A stretch of 64,000 nt of DNA from [Actinobacillus] rossii (lineage in GTDB: Bacteria > Pseudomonadota > Gammaproteobacteria > Enterobacterales > Pasteurellaceae): positions 1,984,001 through 2,048,000 of the forward strand of contig UFRQ01000003.1 of the NCBI GenBank assembly GCA_900444965.1. The letters are read 5' to 3'. The position numbers and the translations under genes are program-made. This document shows positions 8,892 through 18,982 of the stretch, in pieces. Under the pieces are notes generated by a model. That model saw only the letters and a list, made by a program, of their open reading frames with translations. It had not been told where the DNA came from and made no database searches. Every line of letters begins with the position of its first letter. The first letter of the stretch is position 1.

Positions 8892-10829
8892 TTACAAATC
8901 TTCCGATTTTTCGACCGCACTTTCATCATTATTTTCAGCTTTCACAGCTTCATCTGCCGATTTCTGTGCTTTAGGTTCATCTGATTGAGTCCGTTTTGAA
9001 CTACTTTCTTCCCAACCTGGTGGCGGAGTAACTGGCTCACGATTCATTAATTGTTTGATTTGTTCTTCTTCAATAGTTTCATATTTTACTAACGCATCTT
9101 TCATCGCGTGTAAAATATCTATATTATCAATCAACAATTGGCGAGCACGTCCATAGTTACGATTCACAATCGCACGAACTTCTTCATCGATAGTGTGTGC
9201 CGTTTCATCTGACATATGTTTTGCTTTTGCCATTGAACGACCTAAGAACACTTCACCTTCATCTTCCGAATAAAGAATTGGACCCAGTTTATCTGAGAAC
9301 CCCCATTGGGTCACCATATTACGAGCGATGTTGGTTGCCACTTTAATATCGTTTGATGCCCCTGTTGAAATATTTTCTTCACCATAAATCAAATCTTCAG
9401 CCAAACGACCCGCATACAAGGTAGAAAGTTTACTTTCTAATTGTTTTTGGCTGATGCTGACTTGATCACCTTCTGGTAAGAAGAAAGTTACCCCTAACGC
9501 ACGACCACGTGGAATAATCGTGACTTTGTGTACTGGATCGTGTTCTGGAACTAAATAACCTACAATAGCATGACCAGCCTCATGATAAGCTGTACTTTCT
9601 TTTTGCTTATCTGTCATCATCATAGTGCGACGTTCAGGTCCCATATTGATTTTATCTTTTGCTTTTTCAAACTCCAACATGGTCACAACACGTTTATTAC
9701 CGCGTGCAGCAAATAATGCTGCTTCATTCACTAAGTTAGCTAAATCCGCACCTGAATAACCTGGTGTACCACGAGCCAAGGTCATGGCATCAACATCATC
9801 ACCTAAAGGCACTTTACGCATATGCACTTTTAAGATCTGTTCACGACCACGAACATCTGGCAAACCAACGGTAACTTGACGGTCAAAACGCCCAGGGCGA
9901 ACCAATGCAGGATCCAATACGTCAGGACGGTTAGTTGCCGCGATGACAATAATGCCTTCTTTACCTTCAAAACCATCCATTTCAACTAGCATTTGGTTCA
10001 ATGTTTGCTCTCGTTCATCATGACCACCACCAAGACCAGCACCACGTTGACGGCCCACGGCATCAATTTCATCAATAAAAATCAAACAAGGCGCATTTTT
10101 CTTGGCTTGTTCAAACATATCACGTACACGTGATGCCCCAACACCCACGAACATTTCTACGAAATCAGAGCCTGAGATTGTAAAAAATGGTACTTTGGCT
10201 TCACCTGCAATCGCTTTGGCAATCAGTGTTTTACCTGTTCCTGGCGGTCCCACCATTAAAATCCCTTTAGGAATTTTACCGCCTAATTTTTGGAATTTAG
10301 AAGGATCACGTAGAAAATCAACAATCTCTCCTACTTCTTCTTTCGCTTCATCACAGCCGGCAACATCATCAAAAGTGGTTTTAATCTGTTCTTTTGTCAA
10401 CATTTTTGCACGACTCTTACCAAAGCTCATCGCTTTACCGCCACCGCCTTGCATTTGTCGCATAAAAAAGAACCAAACACCTACAAGAAATAGCATCGGA
10501 AACCAAGAAATTAAAATTTGTGAAAGTAAGCTACGCCCTTCTGGCATCGTTCCTTCCACTTTAATTTTCTTGTTTAACAAATCATTTAAGATTTTGTCAT
10601 CATAAATTGGCATGATTGTGGCATATTTTGAGCCATCGGTTTTCGTCACGTTGATCTCACGATCATCATTAAATTTGACTTGTGCAACCTGATTATTGCC
10701 AACATCTGTAATAAACGTCGTGTAATCCGTTTGATTACTGGAATCAGTTGAGTTAAATCCTTGGTATGCAGTCATCATGACAACAGCAACAACCACCCAA
10801 AGGACAAGATTTTTTACCATATCGTTCAA
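8892..10829 (-). CDS. ftsH: ATP-dependent zinc metalloprotease FtsH
   Basis: Inner-membrane AAA+ protease that degrades misfolded membrane proteins and regulatory proteins as a hexamer. It has 645 residues, the usual length. Two transmembrane segments (about 5-22 and 105-123) flank a periplasmic loop of about 80 residues. The AAA module has Walker A GPPGTGKT (194-201), Walker B LIFIDE (249-254) and the second region of homology with RPGRFDRQ. The zinc site HEAGH is at 416-420. The tail is acidic and low-complexity. It lies downstream of rlmE with a 121-bp gap, the conserved rlmE-ftsH order of gammaproteobacteria. Confidence 0.98.
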   Translation of the reverse strand: MNDMVKNLVLWVVVAVVMMTAYQGFNSTDSSNQTDYTTFITDVGNNQVAQVKFNDDREINVTKTDGSKYATIMPIYDDKILNDLLNKKIKVEGTMPEGRSLLSQILISWFPMLFLVGVWFFFMRQMQGGGGKAMSFGKSRAKMLTKEQIKTTFDDVAGCDEAKEEVGEIVDFLRDPSKFQKLGGKIPKGILMVGPPGTGKTLIAKAIAGEAKVPFFTISGSDFVEMFVGVGASRVRDMFEQAKKNAPCLIFIDEIDAVGRQRGAGLGGGHDEREQTLNQMLVEMDGFEGKEGIIVIAATNRPDVLDPALVRPGRFDRQVTVGLPDVRGREQILKVHMRKVPLGDDVDAMTLARGTPGYSGADLANLVNEAALFAARGNKRVVTMLEFEKAKDKINMGPERRTMMMTDKQKESTAYHEAGHAIVGYLVPEHDPVHKVTIIPRGRALGVTFFLPEGDQVSISQKQLESKLSTLYAGRLAEDLIYGEENISTGASNDIKVATNIARNMVTQWGFSDKLGPILYSEDEGEVFLGRSMAKAKHMSDETAHTIDEEVRAIVNRNYGRARQLLIDNIDILHAMKDALVKYETIEEEQIKQLMNREPVTPPPGWEESSSKRTQSDEPKAQKSADEAVKAENNDESAVEKSEDL

Positions 10830-10950
10830 GGTTTAAACCCCATTGTTAGTTAAAAAATTATTAGTTAAAAATTTGTTACTAGCATATATCAAAATCGATA
10901 AATAAACTAATAGTCAATACCAATTTTTTTCGTAGGGACAAACTTTGTGT

Positions 10951-11577
10951 TTACCCTTTATAACCCGTGGCGACAATATAAACTTCACGAGAACGCCCAC
11001 GTGATGCTTCAGGCTTACGCACTTTTACAACCGAAAATAATGAACGTATTTCGCGTAAATACTCATCAAATCCTTCCCCTTGGAAAACTTTGACGACAAA
11101 ACTTCCTTTAGGGGCAAGGACTTGTTTACACATATCCAATGCCAATTCAACCAAGTACATAGCACGTGGAATATCGACAGATGGCATACCACTAAAATTA
11201 GGGGCCATATCAGACATCACTACGTGAACTTTTTCATCGCCTACACGTTCGAGTAACGCATTTAATACATTTTCATCCCGAAAATCCCCTTGCAAAAAAT
11301 CAACCCCAACAATAGGATCCATTTCTAAAATGTCACAGGCGATAATTCGACCTTTTTCACCAATTTGGGTGACCGCATATTGAGACCAACCACCCGGTGC
11401 GGCACCTAAATCGACAACGGTCATTCCAGGCTTGAAAAGTTTGTCCGTATGTTGAATTTCATCAAGTTTAAAATACGCTCGCGAACGTAATTTTTGCTTA
11501 TGTGCTTTTTGCACAAAAGGATCTTTAAAGTGTTCGTTTAACCAACGGCTCGAACTTGCCGAACGTTTTCTTCCCAT
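10951..11577 (-). CDS. rlmE: 23S rRNA (uridine-2552-2'-O)-methyltransferase RlmE
   Basis: Heat-shock methyltransferase (formerly FtsJ/RrmJ) that methylates U2552 in the A-loop of 23S rRNA at a late step of 50S assembly. The 208 residues match the family length. The SAM-binding motif [13 protein letters not shown] is at about 54-66. The K-D-K-E catalytic tetrad is visible in [23 protein letters not shown] and SREVYIV. It precedes ftsH on the same strand. A USS lies in the gap to diaA. Confidence 0.97.
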   Translation of the reverse strand: MGRKRSASSSRWLNEHFKDPFVQKAHKQKLRSRAYFKLDEIQHTDKLFKPGMTVVDLGAAPGGWSQYAVTQIGEKGRIIACDILEMDPIVGVDFLQGDFRDENVLNALLERVGDEKVHVVMSDMAPNFSGMPSVDIPRAMYLVELALDMCKQVLAPKGSFVVKVFQGEGFDEYLREIRSLFSVVKVRKPEASRGRSREVYIVATGYKG

Positions 11578-11653
11578 AAAATAAAAATTCCATTAATGTT
11601 TCTCTGTTATTGGGGCGACTTCACCATATTTAAAGTGCGGTCAAAAAAATTAT

Positions 11654-12238
11654 TTATTTTTGCCCAAATAAACTGTGATCGATTAATTCACATAATGCAT
11701 TAATAATAAACAAATGATTTTCTAAAATACGACTTTCTTTTTGGCTTGGTGCTTGAAGTTCAATGTCATTTTCAGTCAATATTCCTTGATAATAATCATT
11801 CGTTGCCCCCGTTAATGCAATAATGGAGACGTCTTTCGCCGCTGCACAATTGACCACATCTAAAATGGGTTCTTCATTAGCTAAAGGAGACATCACAACA
11901 AGTATGTCACCTTGCTGTGCAACTGCATTAAATTGACGTTGATAAAGTGCGGTCAAATGTTGATCAGAAATAATCGCTGAACCTACAGCACTATCTAAAT
12001 TCAATAAAACGGATGGAAAACTTGGACGCTCTAGCTCATAACGATTCAACAGATTTGCCACTAAAAACTGCGCATTTGCATAAGAACGACCGTGCCCACA
12101 CACGATAATTTTATTACCACGTAATAAGGCTGCCACCATGGTATGCACCGCTTTTTGTAGTTGTTCTACTAAACTGCGGGAGGCAGAAATTTGAGTTTGA
12201 ATACTTTCATTATAAAGATCTTTAATTTTATCTAACAT
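11654..12238 (-). CDS. diaA: DnaA initiator-associating protein DiaA (SIS domain)
   Basis: A 194-residue SIS-domain protein similar over its whole length to E. coli DiaA (196), a tetrameric factor that binds DnaA and promotes its assembly at oriC. Family stretches seen are ESIQTQISAS at the N-terminus, the SIS loop VCGHGRSYANAQF, the ERPSFP segment and the C-terminal LCELIDHSLF. The classical sugar-phosphate isomerase residues are not obvious, as expected for DiaA. It is the third gene of lpoA-yraN-diaA, 2 nt after yraN. Confidence 0.92.
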   Translation of the reverse strand: MLDKIKDLYNESIQTQISASRSLVEQLQKAVHTMVAALLRGNKIIVCGHGRSYANAQFLVANLLNRYELERPSFPSVLLNLDSAVGSAIISDQHLTALYQRQFNAVAQQGDILVVMSPLANEEPILDVVNCAAAKDVSIIALTGATNDYYQGILTENDIELQAPSQKESRILENHLFIINALCELIDHSLFGQK

Positions 12239-12240
12239 AA

Positions 12241-12618
12241 TTAATCTAGAAAATTAGGAAACCATTGTACATCATCAATCGAACGACCAAAGGCGATTAA
12301 ATCAAAACGGCAGTCTGCATCTTCTAAACTACAATCTCGTTTAGCAAGCCACATATTTGCCGCATCAAGCCATTTTTGCTGTTTACGCCAATCAACACTT
12401 TCTACTGCAGAACCAAACCTATCATTTTTACGCTGACGCACTTCCACAAACACGATGGTTTCGCCTTCCTGCATAATTAAGTCAAGCTCACCACACTTAA
12501 AGTATTGATTAGCCGCAATAAATTTTAGCCCTTGCTGCTCTAAAAAAAGGCGAGCTTGATGCTCAAAGCTCGCCCCTTGTTCACGCGTTGTTAATAGGCG
12601 TTTCATTAGTGTTAGCAT
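12241..12618 (-). CDS. yraN: YraN/UPF0102 family endonuclease-fold protein
   Basis: A 125-residue UPF0102 protein with the restriction-endonuclease-like core: GELDLIM and [10 protein letters not shown] supply the acidic and lysine residues of a PD-(D/E)xK nuclease motif, and CRFDLIAF follows. Family function is not established; the fold suggests Holliday-junction-resolvase-like DNA binding. The start codon overlaps the lpoA stop by one base (TAATG), which suggests translational coupling. An in-frame ATG at 12606 is an alternative start. Confidence 0.92.
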   Translation of the reverse strand: MLTLMKRLLTTREQGASFEHQARLFLEQQGLKFIAANQYFKCGELDLIMQEGETIVFVEVRQRKNDRFGSAVESVDWRKQQKWLDAANMWLAKRDCSLEDADCRFDLIAFGRSIDDVQWFPNFLD

Positions 12619-14342
12619 TAATTTAATGGCACCACATTACCGTCTTGATATTCAAACCATGTCATACTACGTTCGATATTACAGTTTGGTCCTGCACTTA
12701 ATTTACCTGTTAAGCCACTCACTGAGAAACCCGGTACTTGGCGCAATTCATTAAATTGGTTAATCAATAACCACGCATCAGCACCCATGGCATATAACCG
12801 CATTAAACTATAATCTCCACCTGTAGCTTGATTAATTTTTTGATATTGTGCAGCGTCCGTTTCTTTAAAGAACGGAATATCACTAAATCTCACTCCGTTC
12901 ATTTGTAAACGATACTCCGGCGTACTATTCGAGCTATTACTACGAGAACTAGCATACACACGGGCAGTTGAACCTGAATTAGTTAATGCGGATTTAATTT
13001 CTGTTAATTCATCCGCTGTCGCTACAACATAAACACCTTCAGCATCTTTGCCTGAGCCATCTTGAATTAAAACGGCGGCTTCATCTGTGCTATTGAAAAA
13101 TTTAATATTTGCGTCATTGCCTGATAATTGCTGCCAACGAACGGTAAAAGCGGAAGCAGTACGTTGTCCGACATCAGACTGTGGCACGAATACGAGTGGA
13201 TTGCGTACATTATCATTCCACATTCTATCTGCAGCAGATTCCGCTTCATCTTCTGGTGATAAACCAAAATAACAAAGCTTATTGACTGCACGGATATTGT
13301 AAGTTGAATTTAATGCCAATACATCAAGTCCTTGAATCGCATTCGGATTATTAATCACAGCATCTACATTAGGTTTCAATAATGGTCCAACAATTGCTGA
13401 AGAACCTGTTGCTTTTGCTTGCTCAATAGCATCTTGCACAGGTGTTGCAATGGTATCAACAAATTCCACTTGCATATTATTATCTATACCACGTGCATCG
13501 TTGAAACCTGATTGTACCGTTGAACCAATCACGCTTGCATCCCCACTTAGCGGCAATAACACTGAAATTTTATTTAATTGTGTTTGTTGAAAATTATTCA
13601 CACTTTTCAATTCAGTTGGAAACAGATACGCTGCGCTATGATTTGGATATTGTGCTTTCCACGCATCCAACGCTTTACTTAATTGCGAAGGTTGATTCAC
13701 ATTATCGTTATAAGCTTTCGCAAGTGCTAACCAACCGCCAAGCGCAATATTACCATCTGCCGACGCACCATTGACCACGCCTTTATTTGCGGAACGCAAT
13801 AATGCCCAAGTGCGGTCAATATTTTCTTGTTTTCTCTGTACATCAGTTAAATTCGCATCTACCTGTGTACGCGCTTTCACCGCATCAATTATATCATTTT
13901 GATTCTCAGCAATTTTAGCAGCCACTTCATAATAACGCGCTTTTTGCGATTGGCTTAATTGTTCCAAGTTAATCATGCGGAGAGCTGATGTTGCTTCGGT
14001 ATTTTTACGTTTAGCGGCTAAAATATGTGCATCAATAATAGATTTATCTACTAGCTGTTCTGGCGTTAAATCGTTTAATTCATCGAGTAATGCTTCTGCT
14101 TGCGGTACTTTGTTTTCCGTAATCATGACACGGGCAGCAAGTAATTTATACGTTTGCTGATCTTCCACATTCTGCGTTTGCTCTATTTTATTCATATAAA
14201 AATCAGAGCTAGCATTGGCATCATTTTTTAATGTGCGAGTAAAATCATCCCCAAATAAAGTTGTGCAACCTGCTAACAATACAGGAAATAAAAGTGGCAT
14301 TAAACGTTTCTTAAATTTAGTGCCTTGTAATAGAATAGTCAT
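12618..14342 (-). CDS. lpoA: Penicillin-binding protein activator LpoA (outer-membrane lipoprotein)
   Basis: Outer-membrane lipoprotein that reaches through the periplasm to stimulate PBP1A. The lipobox VLLAGC puts the acylated Cys at residue 26. About 220 residues of TPR-like helical N-domain are followed by a periplasmic-binding-protein-like C-domain beginning near [10 protein letters not shown]. The 574 residues match the shorter Haemophilus form (E. coli LpoA is about 678). It leads the lpoA-yraN-diaA run and is divergent from rsmI across 85 bp, the standard yraL-yraM-yraN-diaA arrangement. Confidence 0.95.
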   Translation of the reverse strand: MTILLQGTKFKKRLMPLLFPVLLAGCTTLFGDDFTRTLKNDANASSDFYMNKIEQTQNVEDQQTYKLLAARVMITENKVPQAEALLDELNDLTPEQLVDKSIIDAHILAAKRKNTEATSALRMINLEQLSQSQKARYYEVAAKIAENQNDIIDAVKARTQVDANLTDVQRKQENIDRTWALLRSANKGVVNGASADGNIALGGWLALAKAYNDNVNQPSQLSKALDAWKAQYPNHSAAYLFPTELKSVNNFQQTQLNKISVLLPLSGDASVIGSTVQSGFNDARGIDNNMQVEFVDTIATPVQDAIEQAKATGSSAIVGPLLKPNVDAVINNPNAIQGLDVLALNSTYNIRAVNKLCYFGLSPEDEAESAADRMWNDNVRNPLVFVPQSDVGQRTASAFTVRWQQLSGNDANIKFFNSTDEAAVLIQDGSGKDAEGVYVVATADELTEIKSALTNSGSTARVYASSRSNSSNSTPEYRLQMNGVRFSDIPFFKETDAAQYQKINQATGGDYSLMRLYAMGADAWLLINQFNELRQVPGFSVSGLTGKLSAGPNCNIERSMTWFEYQDGNVVPLN

Positions 14343-14427
14343 TGTATTACCTCATTAAGATAAACCGAGAAAATTATACGGATCTTACTTCGCTCACCGA
14401 CTAAAAGCAATTAAAAGAAGAGACAAA

Positions 14428-15273
14428 ATGAATCAAACTGGCATTTTATATATTATCGCAACACCAATCGGCAACTTACAAGACATCACCCAACGTGCAT
14501 TAGAAACCTTTGCACAGGTGGATTTAATTGCCGCTGAAGATACACGTCACAGCGGTTTATTACTCAATCACTACGGCATCAAAAGACCATTTTTCGCTTT
14601 ACACGATCATAATGAACAACAAAAAGCGGATCTGTTAGTTGAAAAATTACAACAAGGTACAAATATAGCCCTAATCTCTGATGCGGGTACGCCATTAATC
14701 AGTGATCCGGGCTTTCATTTAGTACGCAAATGCCGCCAAGCAGGTTTAAAAGTTGTCCCATTACCGGGTGCTTGTGCGGCAATTACCGCTTTATGTGCAT
14801 CAGGTATCGCCTCCGATCGTTTCTGTTTCGAAGGTTTTTTACCCGCTAAAACTAAAGCGCGGAAAGATAAATTACAAACTATTGCCGAAGAAGACCGCAC
14901 TTTAATCTTTTATGAAAGCACGCACCGTATTTTAGATACACTTGAAGATATTGAAGCCGTACTTGGCGCTGATCGCTATATTGTGCTGGCTCGAGAAATC
15001 ACCAAAACATGGGAAACCATTTCAGGTGATACTGTCAGCAATTTACGCCAATGGTTAGCAGAAGATCCCAACCGTACCAAAGGCGAAATGGTGTTAATCA
15101 TCGAAGGAAAACCCAAAACAGAAGACAACGATAAAATTAACCCACAGGCAATCAAAGCATTACAATTAATCGCCAAAGAATTACCACTAAAAAAAGCTGC
15201 CACTATCGTAGCGGAACTTTATGGTTATAAGAAAAATGCACTCTATCAATTTGGCATTGATAATTTTAGCTAA
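14428..15273 (+). CDS. rsmI: 16S rRNA (cytidine-1402-2'-O)-methyltransferase RsmI
   Basis: Tetrapyrrole-methylase-fold enzyme (YraL) that 2'-O-methylates C1402 of 16S rRNA in the P site. The 281 residues are normal. Family motifs include [15 protein letters not shown] at the N-terminus, [27 protein letters not shown] and the [12 protein letters not shown] substrate loop. The ATG has a GAAGAGA ribosome site. It is the first and only gene of its unit, ending at a strong shared terminator. Confidence 0.97.
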   Translation: MNQTGILYIIATPIGNLQDITQRALETFAQVDLIAAEDTRHSGLLLNHYGIKRPFFALHDHNEQQKADLLVEKLQQGTNIALISDAGTPLISDPGFHLVRKCRQAGLKVVPLPGACAAITALCASGIASDRFCFEGFLPAKTKARKDKLQTIAEEDRTLIFYESTHRILDTLEDIEAVLGADRYIVLAREITKTWETISGDTVSNLRQWLAEDPNRTKGEMVLIIEGKPKTEDNDKINPQAIKALQLIAKELPLKKAATIVAELYGYKKNALYQFGIDNFS

Positions 15274-15286
15274 ACTACGTAAACAA

Positions 15287-15313
15287 AAATGGCACGAAAA
15301 TATCGTGCCATTT
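15287..15313. terminator. Bidirectional terminator between rsmI and the PheC-like gene
   Basis: A perfect 11-bp stem (15287-15297 with 15303-15313) has a 5-nt loop. A/T-rich tails lie on both sides, between two convergent genes. Confidence 0.85.
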
Positions 15314-15320
15314 GTATGAA

Positions 15321-16100
15321 TTAATCACGCGGTAACCATTTATCAATAGCGCGTTGTAGTTCACCTGATTGGCGTTCAAGCTCAAAGAATTGATCGACAT
15401 AAGCTTTAAAACGGAAATCATTATTTGGCACTAACCAACCATTTTTAGCGGGTTTCAATGGTTTATCTGGATTCACTGCACAAAGCACGCCTTTATGTTC
15501 ATGGGCTTTTACAATAGCTTCAGCCGCTTCACTCACGAAGACATCTGCTTTTTTATCAATAACTTGTTGGAAAATCGTTAAATTCTCAGGATTCATCGTT
15601 AATTTCGCTTTAGTCAACACAGTACGGGCATAATTTTCATTACTGCCACCAGGGTTGGCGATAATATTCACATCGGGACGGTTAATATCTTCCACAGTTT
15701 GATATTTTTTTACGTTTTCACAGCGTACAATTGGTGTTTTGCCATTAATAAAATAAGGTTCACTAAACAAACCTTTTTGCTGACGAGCAAGTGTAATTGA
15801 AATACCACCAACAGCTAAATCGCATTTTTGCTCAAAATCTGTAAGTAATGTTTTCCAAGTCGTTTTAACAATTGTCACTTTAGCATCCAAACTCGCCGCT
15901 AATTTATTCACTAAATCATTATCTAAACCTTCAAATTGACCGTTATTATCAAAACTAAAAGGTTTATAATCTCCCGGCGAACAAACTTTAATTTCTTTCG
16001 TTTCAAGGATCTTTGCTAACGTATCAGGAGTTTGTGTCGTAGCTTGTACCGACGTCGCACTAAGTGCGGTCAAAAAAATCGCTAAAAATGTTTTTTTCAT
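15321..16100 (-). CDS. Periplasmic solute-binding-fold protein, PheC-like (cyclohexadienyl dehydratase family)
   Basis: Signal peptide MKKTFLAIFLTALSATSVQA, then a type-II periplasmic binding fold. Characteristic stretches (GDYKPFSF, GKTPIVRCE, NPGGSNENYA, NLTIFQQVIDKKADV, GVLCAV) resemble Pseudomonas PheC, a secreted cyclohexadienyl/arogenate dehydratase making phenylalanine, more than ordinary amino-acid-binding proteins. Alternatively it is a plain polar-amino-acid receptor; no ABC permease or ATPase gene is adjacent, which favours an enzyme. The ATG at 16100 is preferred over one 21 nt upstream because it has AAGGA at good spacing and begins the signal peptide. A USS lies in the signal region. 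Confidence 0.7.
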   Translation of the reverse strand: MKKTFLAIFLTALSATSVQATTQTPDTLAKILETKEIKVCSPGDYKPFSFDNNGQFEGLDNDLVNKLAASLDAKVTIVKTTWKTLLTDFEQKCDLAVGGISITLARQQKGLFSEPYFINGKTPIVRCENVKKYQTVEDINRPDVNIIANPGGSNENYARTVLTKAKLTMNPENLTIFQQVIDKKADVFVSEAAEAIVKAHEHKGVLCAVNPDKPLKPAKNGWLVPNNDFRFKAYVDQFFELERQSGELQRAIDKWLPRD

Positions 16101-16133
16101 GCTGAATTCCTTATATGGCATTAATAAAAAAGA

Positions 16134-16154
16134 GTTTAGGTATCATACCTAAAC
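16134..16154 (-). terminator. Terminator downstream of mltB
   Basis: A 9-bp stem GTTTAGGTA/TACCTAAAC with a 3-nt loop is followed on the minus strand by TCTTTTTTATT. Confidence 0.75.
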
Positions 16155-16178
16155 CCCTTAGTGGATGGCAAGTTATAT

Positions 16179-17272
16179 TTACATGACTGTCACATTTTTA
16201 ATACGATCAGCAAACATTCCAACACTTAACGCATAATAATTAGAACGATTCCAATCTAAAATCGTGCGGAAATTATTAGTCACCAAAAATGCTCGAGCAA
16301 CATCTTTATCTGGACGAATCAGCCATAAATCCGCACCAGACATAGCATTTAACTTAGCTTGTTCACCGTTATTTTTAAGTACGACGCCTTGTGCTTGCCA
16401 ATCACTAAGCGAGCGTGCTTTTCCTTTCTCAGTACCCGTTTGATCTAAGCTAATATATTGCGTTAATTCGACTTCCACGCCCCAAGGTAACTTGTCGTTC
16501 CAACCCACGGTATGTAAATAATTGGCAATTGATGCGAACACATCATATTCATTTGTCCAGATATCTTTACGCCCGTCACCATCACCATCCGCTGCATAGT
16601 TCAAATAGGAAGTCGGCATAAATTGTGTTTGTCCCATCGCCCCAGCCCAAGATCCCAATAAACGAGCGCGTTGAATATCATTACGATCTAGCATTTTCAT
16701 CGCATTAACAAATTCTTTGCTGAATAATTTTTCGCGGCGACCATCAAAGGCAAGTGTAGCCAACGCAGAAAGCATATCAAAGCAGCCTTGATAATAACCA
16801 AAGCTACTTTCCATACCCCATAAAGCTAGAATAAATTCTTGCTGGACACCAAAATTTTGGCTCGCCTTTTGTAATTGCGTGTACGAATATCCCAATAATT
16901 TTCTTCCGCTTTATCCACTTTGGCTTGCGTTAAATGCTTGGTAATGTAATTAGTTGCACCATTTGGATTTGGTGGCGAAGGAGGTTGATTTTTGCGACGC
17001 ACCAAATTCCCCGCTTGCTTTTGATCTAATTCTACCGCTTTCGTAATATAGCGAATATTTTGTTGTGCATTTAAGGTTGCAGTGGAAACACCCTGCCCTG
17101 CGGCTTTTCGTTTTAAAAATTGCACATAATCCTGGAAATTATCCAAAGTACGTGCTTTATCATAAATCGCTGTTTCACCTAACGGCGGAATATTATTCAT
17201 ATTTTCATTTGAAGAATAACCTGCCACGATTAAGCATGTAGCAAGTGCGGTTAATTAAAAAAAAGTTTTCAT
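16179..17272 (-). pseudogene. mltB: mltB, lytic murein transglycosylase B, broken by three lesions
   Basis: MltB is an outer-membrane lipoprotein that cleaves peptidoglycan. Here it is inactivated. First, codon 6 (17255-17257) is TAA, inside the signal peptide MKTFF. Second, the lipobox should read LIVAGC but the Cys codon is TAT (LIVAGY). Third, a frameshift at about 16876-16895 separates the N-terminal part (ending ENYWD) from the catalytic part (starting TQLQKASQNFGV). The catalytic Glu region WGMESSFGYYQG and the GAMGQTQFMP motif are otherwise intact. The two pieces could only be made separately from internal starts, without export. A USS sits in the signal-peptide codons. Confidence 0.9.
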
Positions 17273-17290
17273 AAAATCCCCTTGAGTCAA

Positions 17291-18100
17291 TTATTTTCTC
17301 ATTAGTTTGTATAATAGTTTTACCACTGAAACAGGCATTAAACGTGGCAACGTGCGAGCTAAAAAAGTAATAAAACCACTCACCGCACTTTGAATTTTAA
17401 GCTGTTGTTTCAAACGATACAGTTTCCATTCACTTTTAGCATACACCAAACCACGACGACGGTTAAACATCGCATTACCTGCAGTACGTGCCATCAAAAG
17501 CACTTCGGGTAAATTTCCCACTTTTTTACCTGTCGCAATAACACGGTTCCACAAATTGTAATCTTCAAGAAATAAGTGATGCTGATAGTAACCGACTTCT
17601 TCGAGAAGAGATTTACGATACGCCACTGTCATATGATTAAATGGAGAGCGCATTTGATTAAACTTCACAATTTCCGCATAATCCGTTGGCACATGGCGTT
17701 CTGCAATAATCACATTAGGATCTTCATCAAACTCCGCAATTTGTGTACTAAACATCACGACATCGGGATGTTGTTCAATATAGGCAACTTGTTTAGCAAA
17801 ACGTTCCGGCAAACAAATATCATCGGTGTCCATACGAAACAGCCACTCGTTACTTGCTGCTTTAATCCCTTCATTTAGGGCTTTGCCCAACCCGACATTT
17901 TGCGGCAACGCTACACGTTTGATCGGTAATGTACCTTGAAATTCATCAAGCACCGATTCCAACTCTGGCGTAACGGCACCATCTAAAACCAAAATAATTT
18001 CATCTGCTTGTACAGTTTGCTCAACTAAGCTTTGCAAACTTGCACGTAAGAATTCGGGTTTTTCCTTAATATATAAGGACATCAAAACTGAAAATTTCAT
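17291..18100 (-). CDS. lsgF: Family 2 glycosyltransferase, LsgF-like
   Basis: GT-A fold inverting glycosyltransferase of surface glycan synthesis, acting on the cytoplasmic face. It starts MKFSVLMSLY, has the nucleotide-sugar Asp region (ILVLDG) and the metal-binding DTDD in FRMDTDDICLP, then the acceptor-side LEDYNLWNR motif. The 269 residues and overall sequence resemble LsgF of the Haemophilus lsg lipooligosaccharide locus (about 268 residues). It is the last glycan gene and directly abuts the previous one. The sugar transferred cannot be deduced. Confidence 0.8.
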   Translation of the reverse strand: MKFSVLMSLYIKEKPEFLRASLQSLVEQTVQADEIILVLDGAVTPELESVLDEFQGTLPIKRVALPQNVGLGKALNEGIKAASNEWLFRMDTDDICLPERFAKQVAYIEQHPDVVMFSTQIAEFDEDPNVIIAERHVPTDYAEIVKFNQMRSPFNHMTVAYRKSLLEEVGYYQHHLFLEDYNLWNRVIATGKKVGNLPEVLLMARTAGNAMFNRRRGLVYAKSEWKLYRLKQQLKIQSAVSGFITFLARTLPRLMPVSVVKLLYKLMRK

Positions 18101-18982
18101 TTATACAAATCTTTTTAAATTAATTGCCAACTTAGGCGAAATAAATGTGACAACAGCGATAACTAAATGTTTTAAATCATGACTTAATTTAAACATTTCA
18201 AAATAATACTTTGCTGCTTTCCGAGATAAATTCATAGCATGCGGATACACTAAAATATAAAGCGAATTTAATTTAAAGTTATGCGCTTGCTCTGCTGTTT
18301 TTACATAGCGTTCACGAATAATATCAATGGCTTTTTCTGTATTTTCCATATTAGTTGATACACTTGAACGTTTAGTATGGAATGTGCATAAAGTTAAAGG
18401 ATTATCCACATAAATAGGTCTAAAGTTTTGACTTGAAACCACTTTTAATACAAAATCATAATCTTCAAGCGATTTTAATTCTGTTGATAATCCATTTACT
18501 TCAAAGAAAAACGCTTTTTTAATTCCTATCATTGGAATTCCACCTACTTTATTAGCCAGTAGTATATTTTCCAGTGTTAATTTTTCTGGTGGTAAAGGAT
18601 GTGTAATATAACTAAAACCTTCATTCACCATTTCGCATTTTGCTGGGTGATAAATAAAATTAGCTTGTTTATTTTCGCTAATTGCTTGCGCCAATAGTTC
18701 ACATTTATTATTTTCAAAGCGATCATCATCATCTAAAAATAATAGCCATTCATTTTGTGCATTTTCCGCCCCGATATTACGGCTTTTAGCCGGCCCTGCG
18801 TTAATTTCATTACGTAACAGCTTGACTGGAAAACTAAAAGTGCGGTCAATTTTTATCGTATTTGGGGAACAGTCATCAATCACTATCACTTCAAAATTTT
18901 TCATCGTTTGGTTTTCTAAACTTAAAAGTAAAGCATTGACTTCCGCATTACGATTATAAGAAGGAACAATAATACTAAACAT
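18101..18982 (-). CDS. Family 2 glycosyltransferase, LsgE-like
   Basis: A 293-residue GT2 enzyme. N-terminal FSIIVPSYNRNAEV, first aspartates VIDDCSPN, metal site LFLDDDDRF and later LKSLEDYDFVLKV are the usual GT-A landmarks. The C-terminus is basic and amphipathic, suggesting membrane association. Length and position beside the LsgF-like gene suggest the LsgE equivalent, but identity of the sugar is unknown. It overlaps the polymerase gene by one base. A USS lies inside. Confidence 0.75.
   Translation of the reverse strand: MFSIIVPSYNRNAEVNALLLSLENQTMKNFEVIVIDDCSPNTIKIDRTFSFPVKLLRNEINAGPAKSRNIGAENAQNEWLLFLDDDDRFENNKCELLAQAISENKQANFIYHPAKCEMVNEGFSYITHPLPPEKLTLENILLANKVGGIPMIGIKKAFFFEVNGLSTELKSLEDYDFVLKVVSSQNFRPIYVDNPLTLCTFHTKRSSVSTNMENTEKAIDIIRERYVKTAEQAHNFKLNSLYILVYPHAMNLSRKAAKYYFEMFKLSHDLKHLVIAVVTFISPKLAINLKRFV

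Noticed and set aside
10102..10605. A 167-codon open frame opposite ftsH
   Set aside because: It is antisense to the conserved AAA domain of ftsH, has no ribosome site and no recognisable protein character.
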